From Paralithodes platypus (Eukaryota; Arthropoda; Malacostraca; Decapoda; Lithodidae), in assembly GCA_032716605.1 (NCBI GenBank), contig CM064571.1, forward strand, positions 10,484,405-10,548,404: DNA of 64,000 bases. The letters run 5' to 3'. Below the pieces are notes generated by a model, which was not told where the DNA came from, searched no databases, and saw nothing but the letters and a program-made list of their open reading frames with translations. Made by a program: the position numbers and the translations under genes. Below, piece after piece: positions 53,823 through 63,750 of the stretch (position 1 is its first letter; the number at the start of each line of letters is the position of its first letter).

Positions 53823-54254
53823 CATTCAAGCCGCGGTGACCGTCATATGACGGGCGGCATTCTGAGCATATTATGGGCTCTGAGAGAGAGTCCGCGTGTT
53901 GGGAGGACGATAGGCGAGCTCTGACCGTTCGGCACCATCACTGGGCCGGTTGTGAGACCTCCGCCGCCTCCTTATACACACGGCCTCGCGAGATCAGGAA
54001 AAAACTGAGGATATTACCTTATTTAGGGTATTTTAACCTCCGGTTGCGCGATCGCTACAGGATAACCCGTGGTCGTACAAGGATGATTCAGGTGTCATTG
54101 GAAAGCTCTATTATCGCCCTTTCACGGATACATAATTGTATTATGCTCTGGCTCTTGTTTATACATGACAAAGAGCATGAAATGAAGTTTGTTTTTAGTA
54201 AATATGCCCGCCTGGCAGGTAGTTGATGTTACAAACGGTCCCGTTTTTGGGGGG
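53823..54254. mobile_element. 432-bp TTAA-flanked element, distant relative of the 480-bp MITE
   Basis: TTAA at 53819-53822 and 54255-54258. The interior shares GGTGTCATTGGAAAGCTCTA, CGCCCTTTCACGGATA and TTTATACATGA with the 480-bp family. Terminal inverted repeats are not convincing (only GACCGT near both ends). Confidence 0.65.
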
Positions 54255-54255
54255 T

Positions 54256-54745
54256 TAATATATGCTCAATTTCGGCTTATTTGTATTTTAATCTCAAATT
54301 CTTCTTAAAGTCGAGAGTCGTGTACTAATACTTAGTTTAACACTTGTAAACTTAAATATCGAATCTGTTTCTGTGGACTCGAGTTACTTAACACTTTTGA
54401 TGATTTATCTCCAAAAGATAATTATATAAACCTTTAGTTTATTTACTTCAACCTCTGCAGTTGTCTTTGAGTTAGCTGTGGGCAGAAAACTAATTTTGGA
54501 GAGGTAATTATAAGAGTGAGAGTAATCTATTTCTTATTGCTAATTTGGCAACCTCTGCGTCATAAGGATGTGAGAGGGTTAATACATGCTCAAATTCGGC
54601 TTATTTGTATTTTAATCTCGAATTCCTCCTAAAGACGAGTCGTGTACTAATACTTAGTTTAACACTTGTACACTTAAATATCGAGTCTGTTTCTGTGGAC
54701 TCGAGTTACTTAACACTTTAATGATTTATCTCGAAATAAGAGATT
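54256..54745. repeat. 170-bp direct repeat around a TTAA-MITE fragment
   Basis: 54256-54425 and 54576-54745 are near-identical (GGCTTATTTGTATTTTAATC, CGTGTACTAATACTTAGTTT, GGACTCGAGTTACTTAACAC). Between them, about 54432-54575 matches the complement of 60360-60515 and ends GTGAGAGGG-TTAA, so it is one end of that MITE family. Confidence 0.8.
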
Positions 54746-55338
54746 CGAGGGACTCAACTTATTTATGGACATTAGGAAATTGGCAGAGTTAAGATATATA
54801 TGGACTCTAACTTATTTCTTCAAATACCGTGCGCACTGGTATTTCTCAATAGGTTAATACTGAGGGAGTCTGATTCACTTTTTACCTCGTCATTTGGTAT
54901 CAACGTAATTCACTTTTCCAATGTTGATTTTATAGTTACTGATTTCAGTTGCTGCTTGTAGTCTTCTGAGTCTCCGTAGGCCGTCTAGGGTGACCGGTCG
55001 TATGAAGTTATTTACAGATGGGTTAATGGGCTTGAGGTCTTGAATGTGGCTCCGTAACTATAATTAAACAGTTGGGCACCCCATCGAACTAACGCGAGTA
55101 TTCTGAGCCTATAGTTTTGGTAGGAATATCGTCTATCCTGACCGTTATATTAACCGTCGATGGAATTCCGTTAATGTACTCTTGGAGTAAGGTCTTGAAT
55201 ATAGTGCCTCAGTTATGACGAAGTAGCACTATATCGGGCTAACGCGAGAAGACTGTGGAAGTGTCTTTCTTGTCTGCCTCTGACCCTTCTAAGAGGTTCA
55301 AGGAATCCAGGGCGGTGTTTAAACCTTTTAGTTGCAAA

Positions 55339-56345
55339 GTCTAATGGTATGCCACAGACAAAATGCACCTAGGACTTTTGTATGCAGAGTGCCTGTGAAG
55401 GTATCTCGCCAAGCCCTTATTTCTACAAGTGACCGTGGTATGCCAAGGTCCCTTGTGAAAAGGTTGAGTGCAGTGTTTAAACCTTTTATTTGCACTAGTC
55501 TAATGGCATGCCAGTAGACTGAGTACACCTAGGATATTTGTGCAGAGTGCCCGTGAGGGTATCTCGCAAGCCCTTACCCGCACAGTAGATCGTGGCATGC
55601 CAGATCTCTTGCGAGGAGTTAGAGTGTTAACTTTTAATAGTAGAATATTGAAGGGTAGGCAGGCCTGAGTCCTTCAACTCTCTACTATTAAGAGTAGAAC
55701 CGATTAAAAGGCGTCTATGTTAGTTACTGGTATGCCAGTAATAACAGAGATCCTTTTAGTAGGACACATTACCCTAAACAAGGTCTCTATGTTAATCACT
55801 GGTAAGCAAGTAATAACAAGGATTCTGCTACTAGGATACTTTGGGGTGTGTCAACTTTTAATAATAGACTATTGAAGGGTAGGCATGCCTGAGTCCTTCA
55901 ACTCTCTACTATTAAGAGTAGAACCTATTAAAGGCGTCTATGTTAGTTACTGGTATGCCAGTAATAACACAGATCTTTCCAATAGGACACGTAACCTAGA
56001 AAAGGTATCTATGTTAATCACTGGTATGCCAGTGATAACAACGATCCTGTTAATAGGATACAGTTACTGCATCTGCAGTAATAAAATGTTGAAGTGTAGG
56101 TACGCCTGGATACTTCAACTTTTACTACTGAAGGTACAGCCCATTAGAGGTTTCGATGTTAACTGATGGTATGCCACAATTAACAACGATCCCTTAATAG
56201 AATTTTTAACTCCTCATACAAGTAGATGTTCGGTATACCGTCTATCCTACTGAGTGGGAGGGTAATCTTGAGGTTTCTTACTTGGTATGCCAGTTATAAT
56301 TAAGAAGCCTCAAAATTGCTTACTCCTCTCAGATTTTCCTGGCAT
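55339..56345. repeat. Palindrome series in copy 2 (GGYATGCC-centred hairpins)
   Basis: At least twelve dyads lie in about 1 kb: 55339-55359 (GTCT..TGG/CCA..AGAC); 55426-55455 (CAAG.GACC.TGG/CCA.GGTC.CTTG); 55497-55520 (AGTCTAATGG/CCAGTAGACT); 55587-55607 (AGATC.TGG/CCAGATCT) inside CTCGCAAG/CTTGCGAG; 55719-55745 and 55942-55968 (TTACTGG/CCAGTAA); 55791-55817 (decayed); 56013-56039 (TCACTGG/CCAGTGA); 56158-56184 (GTTAA..TGG/CCA..TTAAC); and 56270-56312 (GAGG.TTCTTA/TAAGAA.CCTC). Longer hairpins of 55-65 bp at 55631-55694, about 55855-55918 and about 56076-56130 alternate with the short ones. Confidence 0.8.
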
Positions 56346-56460
56346 AGTGTTGACGATTACTGAGGGGTACCCGTTCACCCTTTGAAGGGAGCAAGGGCGT
56401 GAGTGCGCACTCTCTGTTAGTATAGAGAGTCCTTCTTGCTCTAGCGGGAGGTCAATGCTA

Positions 56461-56991
56461 CTTTACTTGATAAATAACTCGATGATAAGTGAGTATTATA
56501 CAAAGGTGGTATTTTATATGAAAAGGCTTTCAGTAAAGGCTTATTCTTCATGACAGAGAAAATAACAGGGTCATGAGGTTCTCGGGATAATATAACTTTT
56601 TGTTCAGGGTTAAGGTTTAGGGGCTTTAAATTCGAGATGGGGAATCTCGGGAACGAAGGTAACAATGGAAGAAGTGAAGGTCTGGATGCGCATCAGGGTA
56701 TTCAATATTAAAGAGTATTCTATTAGGTTTACGATTAATATACAATAGGTTGGCTATCCTATTATCTTAGAAAAAGTAAGAGAGATAGTTCTCTATATTA
56801 AATAATGGTATATATATACGCGAGCATGTATTCCGAGGGGTTGGTACTCATGGCGAGTGCATGTTGGCACTTCTGGCGAGCCTACGTTGACATTATGTTA
56901 GAAGTGAAGGGAGGGATGCGCAAATGAAATAATAAGGGACTGTAACTTAGGGAAGTTTAAATACATGAAGGAAGGTGATGTGGTTTGTTTA
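56461..56991. other. No recognisable feature
   Basis: AT-rich sequence after the palindrome element. GGCGAG...CGAGC.T..GTTG-type short repeats occur near 56830-56890, but nothing can be assigned. Confidence 0.45.
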
Positions 56992-57001
56992 TCAACTCTG
57001 C

Positions 57002-57197
57002 CATAGACTACAGTAGATCTGGACTGGACACGAAAATGGAACTTTGCAGTAAGGGACCCAAAATCGGAGAACGAACCCTCAAGTTAGAACCTCAAAACCG
57101 CGAAAATGTGATATTTTTGCGGTTTCGAGGTTCGAATTTGGGTCCCTTACTGCAAAGTTCCATTTTCGTGTCCAGTCCAGATCTACTGTAGTCTATG
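57002..57197. mobile_element. 196-bp perfect foldback element with 7-bp target duplication
   Basis: Arms 57002-57062 and 57137-57197 are perfect reverse complements over 61 bp. The left arm begins CATAGACTACAGTAGATC. The loop contains a further hairpin (AACCTC.AAACCGC facing GCGGTTT.GAGGTT). ACTCTGC at 56995-57001 and 57198-57204 flank it as a direct repeat, matching an uninterrupted site in copy 1 of the composite element (43327-43333). Confidence 0.9.
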
Positions 57198-57753
57198 ACT
57201 CTGCGTAAGCAGAGTTTGGTATCGCTCCCCCATGTAGTGGGTACCACCGGAAAAAGAATTATGTCGTCGTCGTCGTCGTCTGTCCCGAAACTCCTCCTAG
57301 ACCGTTGGACGGATTTTCACCAAATTTCACACAAACAATTGTTAGGTGAATGCGAACGTCAGTCAAAAAAGATTTTTTGAGTTTGTGCAATAGTTATGAT
57401 TTTAGATCCAAAATATGGTTTTACCCCCCCCCCCGCCCCTGCAATGATTGCGTTCTGGGGGCGAAAAAATCTCGCCCCGCATTTGTTAGGTTAAGTTAGT
57501 TTAGTTGACATTCGAAGTGACGGTAGTAATAGTGGGGATGATGGTAATTGTAGTGATAATGGTGATAATATTGGTGATGATGGTAATTGTAGTGATAATG
57601 GTGATATTAGTTGTGATGATGGTTGTAGTTGTAGTGATGATGACAGCAGTGATGATGATGACAGTAGTAGATATGATGATGACAGTACTAGTAGTAGTGG
57701 TGATGGTCATAATAGTAGTGATGATGGTGACAAGTAATGATGATAGTTGTAGT

Positions 57754-58529
57754 TAGATGTGGACCGGATATCCGTATCCGCATCCGCATCCGCGGATATC
57801 CGCATCATTTTGTACATCCGCATCCAATAATGTGGATATAGTGCGGATATTTTCGTAACTAATAAGTCATAAAAACGTATTATATTTACACTTTTACAGA
57901 ATAACTAATTAACTATTAACCCCTTGAAGCTCTGACACGTTTTAGCAGTTTATTTTTGCTATCATTAGACGATTTTATGCTGCTTAGGAAGGATATGTGG
58001 GTATTAAAAGGGTAAAGAACTAAAGGCTATCCCAATCAACCCTCTGACTTCCATATACCCTTCCTAATCTGAAAAAAATCGTCTAATAATAGTCAGAGAA
58101 AAAAAAAAAAAGTGCATCATGGTCCTTTTCATGGATCCTCAGAGGGTTAAGAAGTAAATAGGGCTAATATTGAAATATATTTATGTTTATCAAAATTAAG
58201 CAATCAATAATAAATATAACTATTATATGCCTAGATAGTAGGACTAGTTTAGTACAGTTACTTTCCTCTCCCTCCCCGTCCCGCACCCTGGTAACACAGA
58301 TAATTGAAATTGTAGAATAATATAGTTCATATACTCATGCTTCCTCTACTTATAATATATTTTTGTCTCAAATGTTTTAGTATCTTAAAATTTCCATTAT
58401 CTGTGGCTAAAACTCTTGAGAGCTAAAATTATCCGCATCCGCATCCGCATCCGCAAATAATGAAAATAAATATCCGCATCTACATCCGCATCCGCAAATA
58501 TCAAGAAATCAATATCCGGTCCACCCCTA
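57754..58529. mobile_element. hAT non-autonomous element, 776 bp
   Basis: 8-bp target duplication GTTGTAGT at 57746-57753 and 58530-58537. Ends TAGATGTGGACCGGATAT and the complement of TAGGGGTGGACCGGATAT, 18 bp with two mismatches. Subterminal repeats of GCATCC and GGATATCC occur at both ends, as in many hAT elements. Another TTAA MITE is nested within it. Confidence 0.92.
57920..58146. mobile_element. 227-bp TTAA MITE nested in the hAT element
   Basis: TTAA at 57916-57919 and 58147-58150. Ends CCCCTTGAAGCTCTGACA and the complement of CCCTCTGAGGATCCATGA are weakly similar. The interior is foldback: CATTAGACGATTTT faces AAAATCGTCTAATAATAG, and GGAAGGATATGTGGG faces ATATACCCTTCC. Confidence 0.8.
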
Positions 58530-58636
58530 GTTGTAGTGATAATTATGACATTAGTGATGATGGTAGTGACGATGGTGACAGTAGTAGTGATGATGGTGAG
58601 TAGTAGTGATGATGGTGAAAGTTGTAGTGATGATTG

Positions 58637-58772
58637 ATTTATTAATTGATTGGTTGATATTTTTTATTGCCAAAAGGTACATATACAATAAGAATGATGG
58701 TACATATAGTAATTAACCCGGAAACTGCAGGAAGACTCTTAAGAGTTCCCCCGGCGGACTGCGGGAAGACTC
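58637..58772. other. Short flank with GGAAGACTCTTAA repeats
   Basis: CAGGAAGACTCTTAAGAGTT and CGGGAAGACTCTTAA lie next to the following MITE. No gene. Confidence 0.5.
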
Positions 58773-58776
58773 TTAA

Positions 58777-59256
58777 CCCTTATTTAGCGGCGAGCAACAT
58801 AAGTCGAGTTAAATAAAGCTGGACTATGTGGCGGCGCTCGACATAACTCGAGTGGCAATTTCAGCACGTAATGTGGCTGAGAGAGAGAGACAAGTGGTGG
58901 CAGGAGACTAGCGAGCGTATGACTGCTCCAGACCACCGCGGCGAACGTACTGACACAAATCTCAGCTCCCTCCTCCTTCTCTCACTCGCTACATACTCAA
59001 TTATGTACTGAAAGTACCGAATTACCTGCTTTTTGCACTCGCGTTGCACGGTTATTGCAAGAAAACTATCCATCATACAAGGATCGTTATGGTGTCATTC
59101 GAAAGCTCTGTTTATGCCCTTTCAGGGATAGGTACTTGTTTTACGTTCTGGGTCTTATTTAGGCATGAAAATGATCACGTAAACAGCCCTATTTTGGCTA
59201 AAAACACCCCGCTGTGCGGTACACATAAATAAACCGCATAGGCCGCTCGTAAGGTG
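58777..59256. mobile_element. 480-bp TTAA MITE, copy 3
   Basis: TTAA at 58773-58776 and 59257-59260. Nearly identical to copy 1 at 46947-47426 in the same orientation; the 5' end reads CCCTTATTTAGCGGCG. Confidence 0.92.
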
Positions 59257-59288
59257 TTAAGAGTCAGGGAAAAAAAAAATCAATTTAA

Positions 59289-59595
59289 CTCCTTCAGACA
59301 TATTATGTTCCAATAAGTCCGAGGAGGCTGGAGCCCCAGGATCATTGCCACTGCCTCGCACTACACTCACAACAACACTGCGGACGTTAGAATTATCGGA
59401 GGAGGCTGAGGTTGCCACCAACGGTTTTATCGTAAGCTAACTTATCGGACTTACTGAGCTCATATGACGCAAAATCGCGTCATAAACTTATTGGAGAGGC
59501 ATGGAGATAAGTCCATATGACGCGATCGCATCATATGAGTTTTTGGTTATAAGTTCCATATGACGCGATCGTGTTATATATTATGTCGCAAGGAG
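59289..59595. mobile_element. 307-bp TTAA MITE with CTCCTT ends
   Basis: TTAA at 59285-59288 and 59596-59599. Ends CTCCTTCAGACATATTAT and the complement of CTCCTTGCGACATAATAT. The interior carries palindromes built on ATATGACGCGATCGC, ATGACGCGATCG and AAATCGCGTCATA. Confidence 0.8.
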
Positions 59596-59599
59596 TTAA

Positions 59600-60355
59600 A
59601 ACACCAATTTTTTTTTTTTTTTTTTTTGCCCCTGGGCCATGCAAAATATCACTCCTCTACCTCCCCTCCTTTCCCACTTTCCTCCCCTCCTTCAGTTATC
59701 ACCTATTTTCCCTGTTATTCCCTTATTCTGTGGTGTATTTTCGTGCTAACATTAGCGAGTTGCAAGTAGGGCATTGTCATCACTGTTAGCAAGCGAGTGC
59801 AAGAGAGAGAGAGAGAGAGTATCGATCGACAGTGTCTCTCCAGACTTGGGGAAAAGTGGCGGGAAAGGAGGTTGCCTCAGCCATACATTATGTAACTCCC
59901 GGCCTGTATCGCCGATTTTGACCATCCAAACGCTGTTTCCACTTGTTTTATTGTTGTAACAGGTTAATACCTTTATAATCAACCTATAATAGGCGCATAT
60001 GGAGAAGTATTAATGCTATTTATGGTAAAATAAATAGTTTAGTGATGGAAACAGCTCAAATACGTGCGCACAGGCAGAGGTGTCTCATACCCCCATGCGC
60101 ACTTCAGAGGTTAATGTGGCAAGTGCAGCTAGCTAAGAAGTAGTTCATGTTAGCTAGCTATATAGGCATAATAAAATATATGAAGCTAAACAGCACATAG
60201 TTGCTTAACAATTATTAGATGTAATAAACAATATTCAAGCTATAATAATTTGTAGTGGTTCTTACTAAATTATACAATTGATATGTGACCTACTCAGTAT
60301 GCCAAAATATATTAAAGATACATATAAACAAAACTTTTGCTTTCAGAGAGTGCAA
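59600..60355. other. No recognisable gene
   Basis: A T run at 59609-59627, a GA run near 59804-59819, then AT-rich sequence. Nothing coding. Confidence 0.5.
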
Positions 60356-60359
60356 TTAA

Positions 60360-60586
60360 CCCTTTCACGCATTTATGACGCAGAGGTTGCCAGATTAGCA
60401 ATAAGAAATAGAGTTCTCTCACTCTTATAATTACCTCTCCAAAATTAGTTTTCTGCCCACAGCTAACTCAAAGAGAACTGCAGAGGTTGAAGTAACTAAA
60501 CTAAAGGTTTCTAAATACCCCTGATGGTAACAAAGGCTTTAAAGTATCCCCAATAGGCTCAAAATCGCTTCATATGTCGGAGAGGG
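60360..60586. mobile_element. 227-bp TTAA MITE
   Basis: TTAA at 60356-60359 and 60587-60590. Ends CCCTTTCACGCATTTATGAC and the complement of CCCTCTCCGACATATGAAGC. A partial copy lies inverted at about 54432-54575. It inserted at or just past the stop of the minus-strand LINE. Confidence 0.85.
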
Positions 60587-61198
60587 TTAAGTACTAGTAT
60601 TGATTAAGGAAGCTTTGTTTGATTTTAGTTTTAAATGCAAATAAAGATTCGGAGTGTCTAACAGATTCGCTCAACGTGTTCCACAATTTCGGGCCCCTTT
60701 AATGTAGGCTACGTTGTCCATGTCTTGTTCTATAGTAAGGTAGTCGTAATGACTCCTCGACTCCTCGTGTGTTAAAATTGTGTGTCATTAAGTCAAAATT
60801 GCCATCTATGAGTAATTGTTGATTTAGATCTTTATATACAAAACGGACTGCTTGTGAAAAAAGAATATAATTTAATTTCAATAAACCAAGATCTTTATAT
60901 ATAGGTCCAGTATGAGCGTTATACGATTGATAGGTAATAATTCGTAATATCTTTTTCTGAGCTAGAAATATGGCGTCTAAATAAGTTTTATTGGCTCCTC
61001 CCCAGATAGTAGCACAATAAATAATATGAGGATAAATTAAAGCAAAATACTTTTGTTTTAGTGAGTTGATGTTGAACGAATCTCTTGTTTTATAAACTAT
61101 TCCAGTAATTTTAGATATTTTCAATTTTATGTCATATATGTGTGCTTTCCAGGTCATTGCGCTGTCGATGGTAACACCAAGAAATTTAGCTTCCTTAA

Positions 61199-61526
61199 GG
61201 GGAGGTTTTTAGTTTGGTCCCTAGATATCCATCAAGCTTAAGATTACACCCCCTTGAGCCCCTTTCAAGATAAATTTGTACATTTTTCGGTAGAAAAATT
61301 TCCCGGCTGAAAGCCGGTTCCTCTTAAATTACAGGCTCGCTATCGCTCGCCAGGATAAAATCGACACCTAAAAGGCACGAAAGGTTTTAAAATTGACAAA
61401 AATGGGTTGAAAGTTCTTAAAATAGTCAAAATAATGGGGCAAACGTCTTAAAATTAGAACAACAATGGGGCTAAACATGAGGGAGGAAGGAGTCAAGAAA
61501 AAAATCCCTCGAGTGGACATCTCCCC
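61199..61526. mobile_element. 328-bp TTAA MITE in the LINE
   Basis: TTAA at 61195-61198 and 61527-61530. Ends GGGGAGGTTTTTAG and the complement of GGGGAGATGTCCAC. Relative at 29500-29869. The insertion is clean within a LINE codon. Confidence 0.88.
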
Positions 61527-61859
61527 TTAACCTGCTCAATAATATGTTCATCGATTTTAATGACAATATTGGGAATTTGATTCGAGCTAAAATGAGTCAC
61601 TAAATAATGAATTTTACCAAGATTGAGGGTTAAACTGTTTGATTTAATCCAATTAGAAACTTTGCTAATTTCTTCATTCATTTGGTTTGATAATTCGAGA
61701 ATATTATTACCCTGTAGATAAATATTGGTATCATCGGCATAAAGTAGAAATTTTATTTTAGTGCTTGAATTTATAATATCATTAATAAACAAATTAAACA
61801 ACACCGGACCAAGTACCGAACCCTGTGGGACACCATACTTCATATTCCTGTATTCTGAA

Positions 61860-62312
61860 CAGGGGCGCGTTCGGTAGACCTATGGTTTAGGGCCGATAGC
61901 TCTAGCGAACGCGATAGCCACCGATTCGATGAATCGGCGATCGAAAACGATTGCTGTTTTAGCTATCAGAGCGATCGGTCCTCGGAGGTCGATCGAATGT
62001 TCGACGAGAATGTAAACAAACCATTTAAAGTTATTATATTGCTAATAATATAGATTGCGTATCATGTTTCCCCTTCTTGAATACAATTTATGTAAATATT
62101 AATCACACTACGAAAAATAGGCGAAAAATAAACAATTCTTGTTGCGATGTCTTCTTCTTCTTCTTCTTTCTTGGGTCAAAGGGCTATTGTTATTGTATAC
62201 AAAGCTCTGGCAGACCGATCGGCGATCTGTGTCGTTCGGTAGTGAAATCGAAACACCGTTCTATCAAGCGCTATCAGACGAATCGGCGATAGGTTTACCG
62301 AACGCGCTCCAG
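61860..62312. mobile_element. 453-bp hAT-like MITE in the LINE
   Basis: Ends CAGGGGCGCGTTCGGTAGAC and the complement of CTGGAGCGCGTTCGGTAAAC, continued by CTAT, give a terminal inverted repeat of about 22 bp with three mismatches. Flanks GTATTCTGAA and GTGTTATTGA may be a decayed 8-bp duplication. ATCGGCGAT, GCGATCGG and CTATC-type motifs recur near both ends. The TIR is hAT-like, but the superfamily is uncertain. Confidence 0.75.
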
Positions 62313-63577
62313 GTGTTATTGAAAAATACAAATTGTTTACGGTTACTTAAATAACTCTTAAACCAGTTAAGGGGTGGGCCTCGTATTCCGTAATTCTCTA
62401 GTTTTTTAATTAAAATATTATGGGGTATGGTGTCAAAGGCTTTTGATAGATCACAAAAGAGAGTCAATTGGTATGATTTTGTGTCTAAAATCTTGTACAT
62501 TTCTTTAGAGAGCTGGTAAATGGCACACTTAGTTGATGACCTGGGACGAAAACCAAACTGGTATTTCGTTAGGAGAGCATTGGATTCTAAATAATGTGTT
62601 AGCCTGGAGCAGACAACTTTTTCAAATATTTTGCTAAATATTGTGAGTAGGGAAATTGGCCTATAGTTTTGGGGGTTGGATCTGTCACCTTTTTTAAAAA
62701 TTGGAAATACTTTAGCTATTTGTAGGTAATTTGAAGGATCCGTTAATTATGTGTTTAAGAAAAGGAACAATTTCGTTTATACATTCCTTAACAATGGGAA
62801 CAGGTATGTCATCATAACCACATGAAGAGTTTTTTAAATTAGTAATGACCGAGTGGAGTTCCTTCTCCGAAACTGGAGCTAACCTGAACGAAAAATTCAC
62901 TGGGTCAGGAAGGTATTTTTCAAAGTCTGAAGGGTCTGCCCTAATATTACGGCTCAAGTTTTTCCTACCGAACTGAAGTATTCATTGAATCCTTCAGCGA
63001 TCTGCTTCGGTTCTGTTGTTGGTGTACCGTTAAATATCATATGTTGCGGGGGTTCATCTCGTTTGTTTCTGTTTAATATTGTATTAATAAAGTTTCAGGT
63101 TTTCCTCATGTTTCCAGAATATTCAGTTAACTTAGATTAGTGATAATTATTCTTCGCACTCTTTATTGCGCGTGTTAATATTTTTCTATAATTTTTGAAA
63201 TAGTCTCCATAGGTGATTGGCCATTTTGCAGCTTTCTTTTGTAATTTATTTTTAATTTTTATAGAATTAGTAATTGCTGGTGTTATGTATGGCTTATTGA
63301 GGTATTTTATCTTTATTATAATCTCACGTTTGGGACAGTATTCATCAAAAAATATTTTAAAATTTTGCATATACGAATTAAATGTAGAATTTGTCATTTG
63401 TTAGGCTTGAGCGCCAGTTGTATTCCTTTAATGCAGTTTTGAGTTTTGCTAGGTTTTCTGTTGTGGGTGACCTTGTGATTTTAGTAATGTGAGTATTTAA
63501 TTGATTTACTTGTAGATCGGGGTAAATAAAATTACTAGTAACTGGAAAATTATCCGTAATTTCCGTAAAAATTATGC

Positions 63578-63750
63578 TACAGTAGTAGTGATGATGAGAG
63601 TAGTAGTGGTGATGGTAAGAGTAGTAGTGATGACTATAATAGTAGTAGTGCTGATGATAGTAATGGTGACAGTGACTAGTAGTGATGATGGTGACCCATC
63701 GCAGAGTTGGGCATGCCGTTTTGATTTTGGGCAAAACGGCACGTCTACTT
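63578..63750 (+). mobile_element. Helentron-like composite element, copy 3, right end only
   Basis: The GATGGTAGTAGT-type microsatellite is followed by CCCATCGCAGAGTTGGGCAT, GATTTTGGGCAAAACGGCAC and CTACTTTATTA, matching the right end of copy 1. The left block is missing; the minus-strand LINE begins there. Confidence 0.7.

Larger units (their letters stand above)
53105..56460 (+). mobile_element. Unrecognised non-coding interspersed element, copy 2 (expanded)
   Basis: It begins TGTTATGCCCTG. It follows the same landmark order as copy 1: AGAGGATATATATAGCACC, AGCACGATCGCGGATCTAG, ACAGATGGGTTAATGGG, TATCCTGACCGTTATATTAA and GGTGTTTAAACCTTTTA. It is more than twice as long because of a TTAA insertion (53823-54254), a partial second one, a repeated 170-bp segment, and an expanded palindrome region. 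No protein is encoded. Confidence 0.7.
56992..58636 (+). mobile_element. Helentron-like composite element, copy 2, with insertions
   Basis: It starts TCAACTCTGC at about 56992, is interrupted by a foldback at 57002-57197, then resumes with ACTCTGCGTAAGCAGAG. It shares (GTC)n, CGAAACTCCTCCTAGACCGT, a C run (about 57426-57436) and GTTAGGTTAAGTTAGTTTAG with copy 1. The GATGGTAGT-type microsatellite starts at about 57510, is split by a hAT element (57754-58529) and continues to about 58636. The right-hand subterminal block is lost. Confidence 0.65.
60594..63577 (-). mobile_element. LINE (Jockey/CR1 group), hit by two DNA-element insertions
   Basis: The minus strand runs from the post-endonuclease linker at about 63577 through RT to the C-terminus near 60594. 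A TTAA MITE (61199-61526) and a hAT-like MITE (61860-62312) split it. Upstream it abuts the microsatellite of composite copy 3, which suggests that it truncated there on insertion. Confidence 0.85.
60594..63577 (-). pseudogene. LINE reverse transcriptase ORF2, interrupted
   Basis: The N-terminal linker (63577-63137) contains FKNYRKILTRAIKSAKNNYH. RT starts near 62860 with NLKNSSCGYDDIPVPIVKE. A frame change follows near 62735, then the segments for NYRPISLLTIFSK and FCDLSKAFDTIPHNIL (about 62465-62415). The hAT-like MITE separates QFVFFNNT from MKYGVPQGSVLGPVLF (about 61843-61790). The catalytic LLYADDTNIYL is at about 61745-61712. The TTAA MITE separates DEHIIEQV from EAKFLGVTID, in frame if one TTAA is counted. 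The C-terminal part (ALIYPHIIYCATIWGG, KDLGLLKLNYI) reaches a stop near 60699, after which the same frame still resembles LINE (PKLWNTLSES). The RT catalytic residues are present. Confidence 0.85.

Noticed and set aside
55339..56345. Regularly spaced palindromes resembling a CRISPR array
   Set aside because: The genome is eukaryotic, spacing is irregular, repeat arms differ from unit to unit and no cas genes exist.
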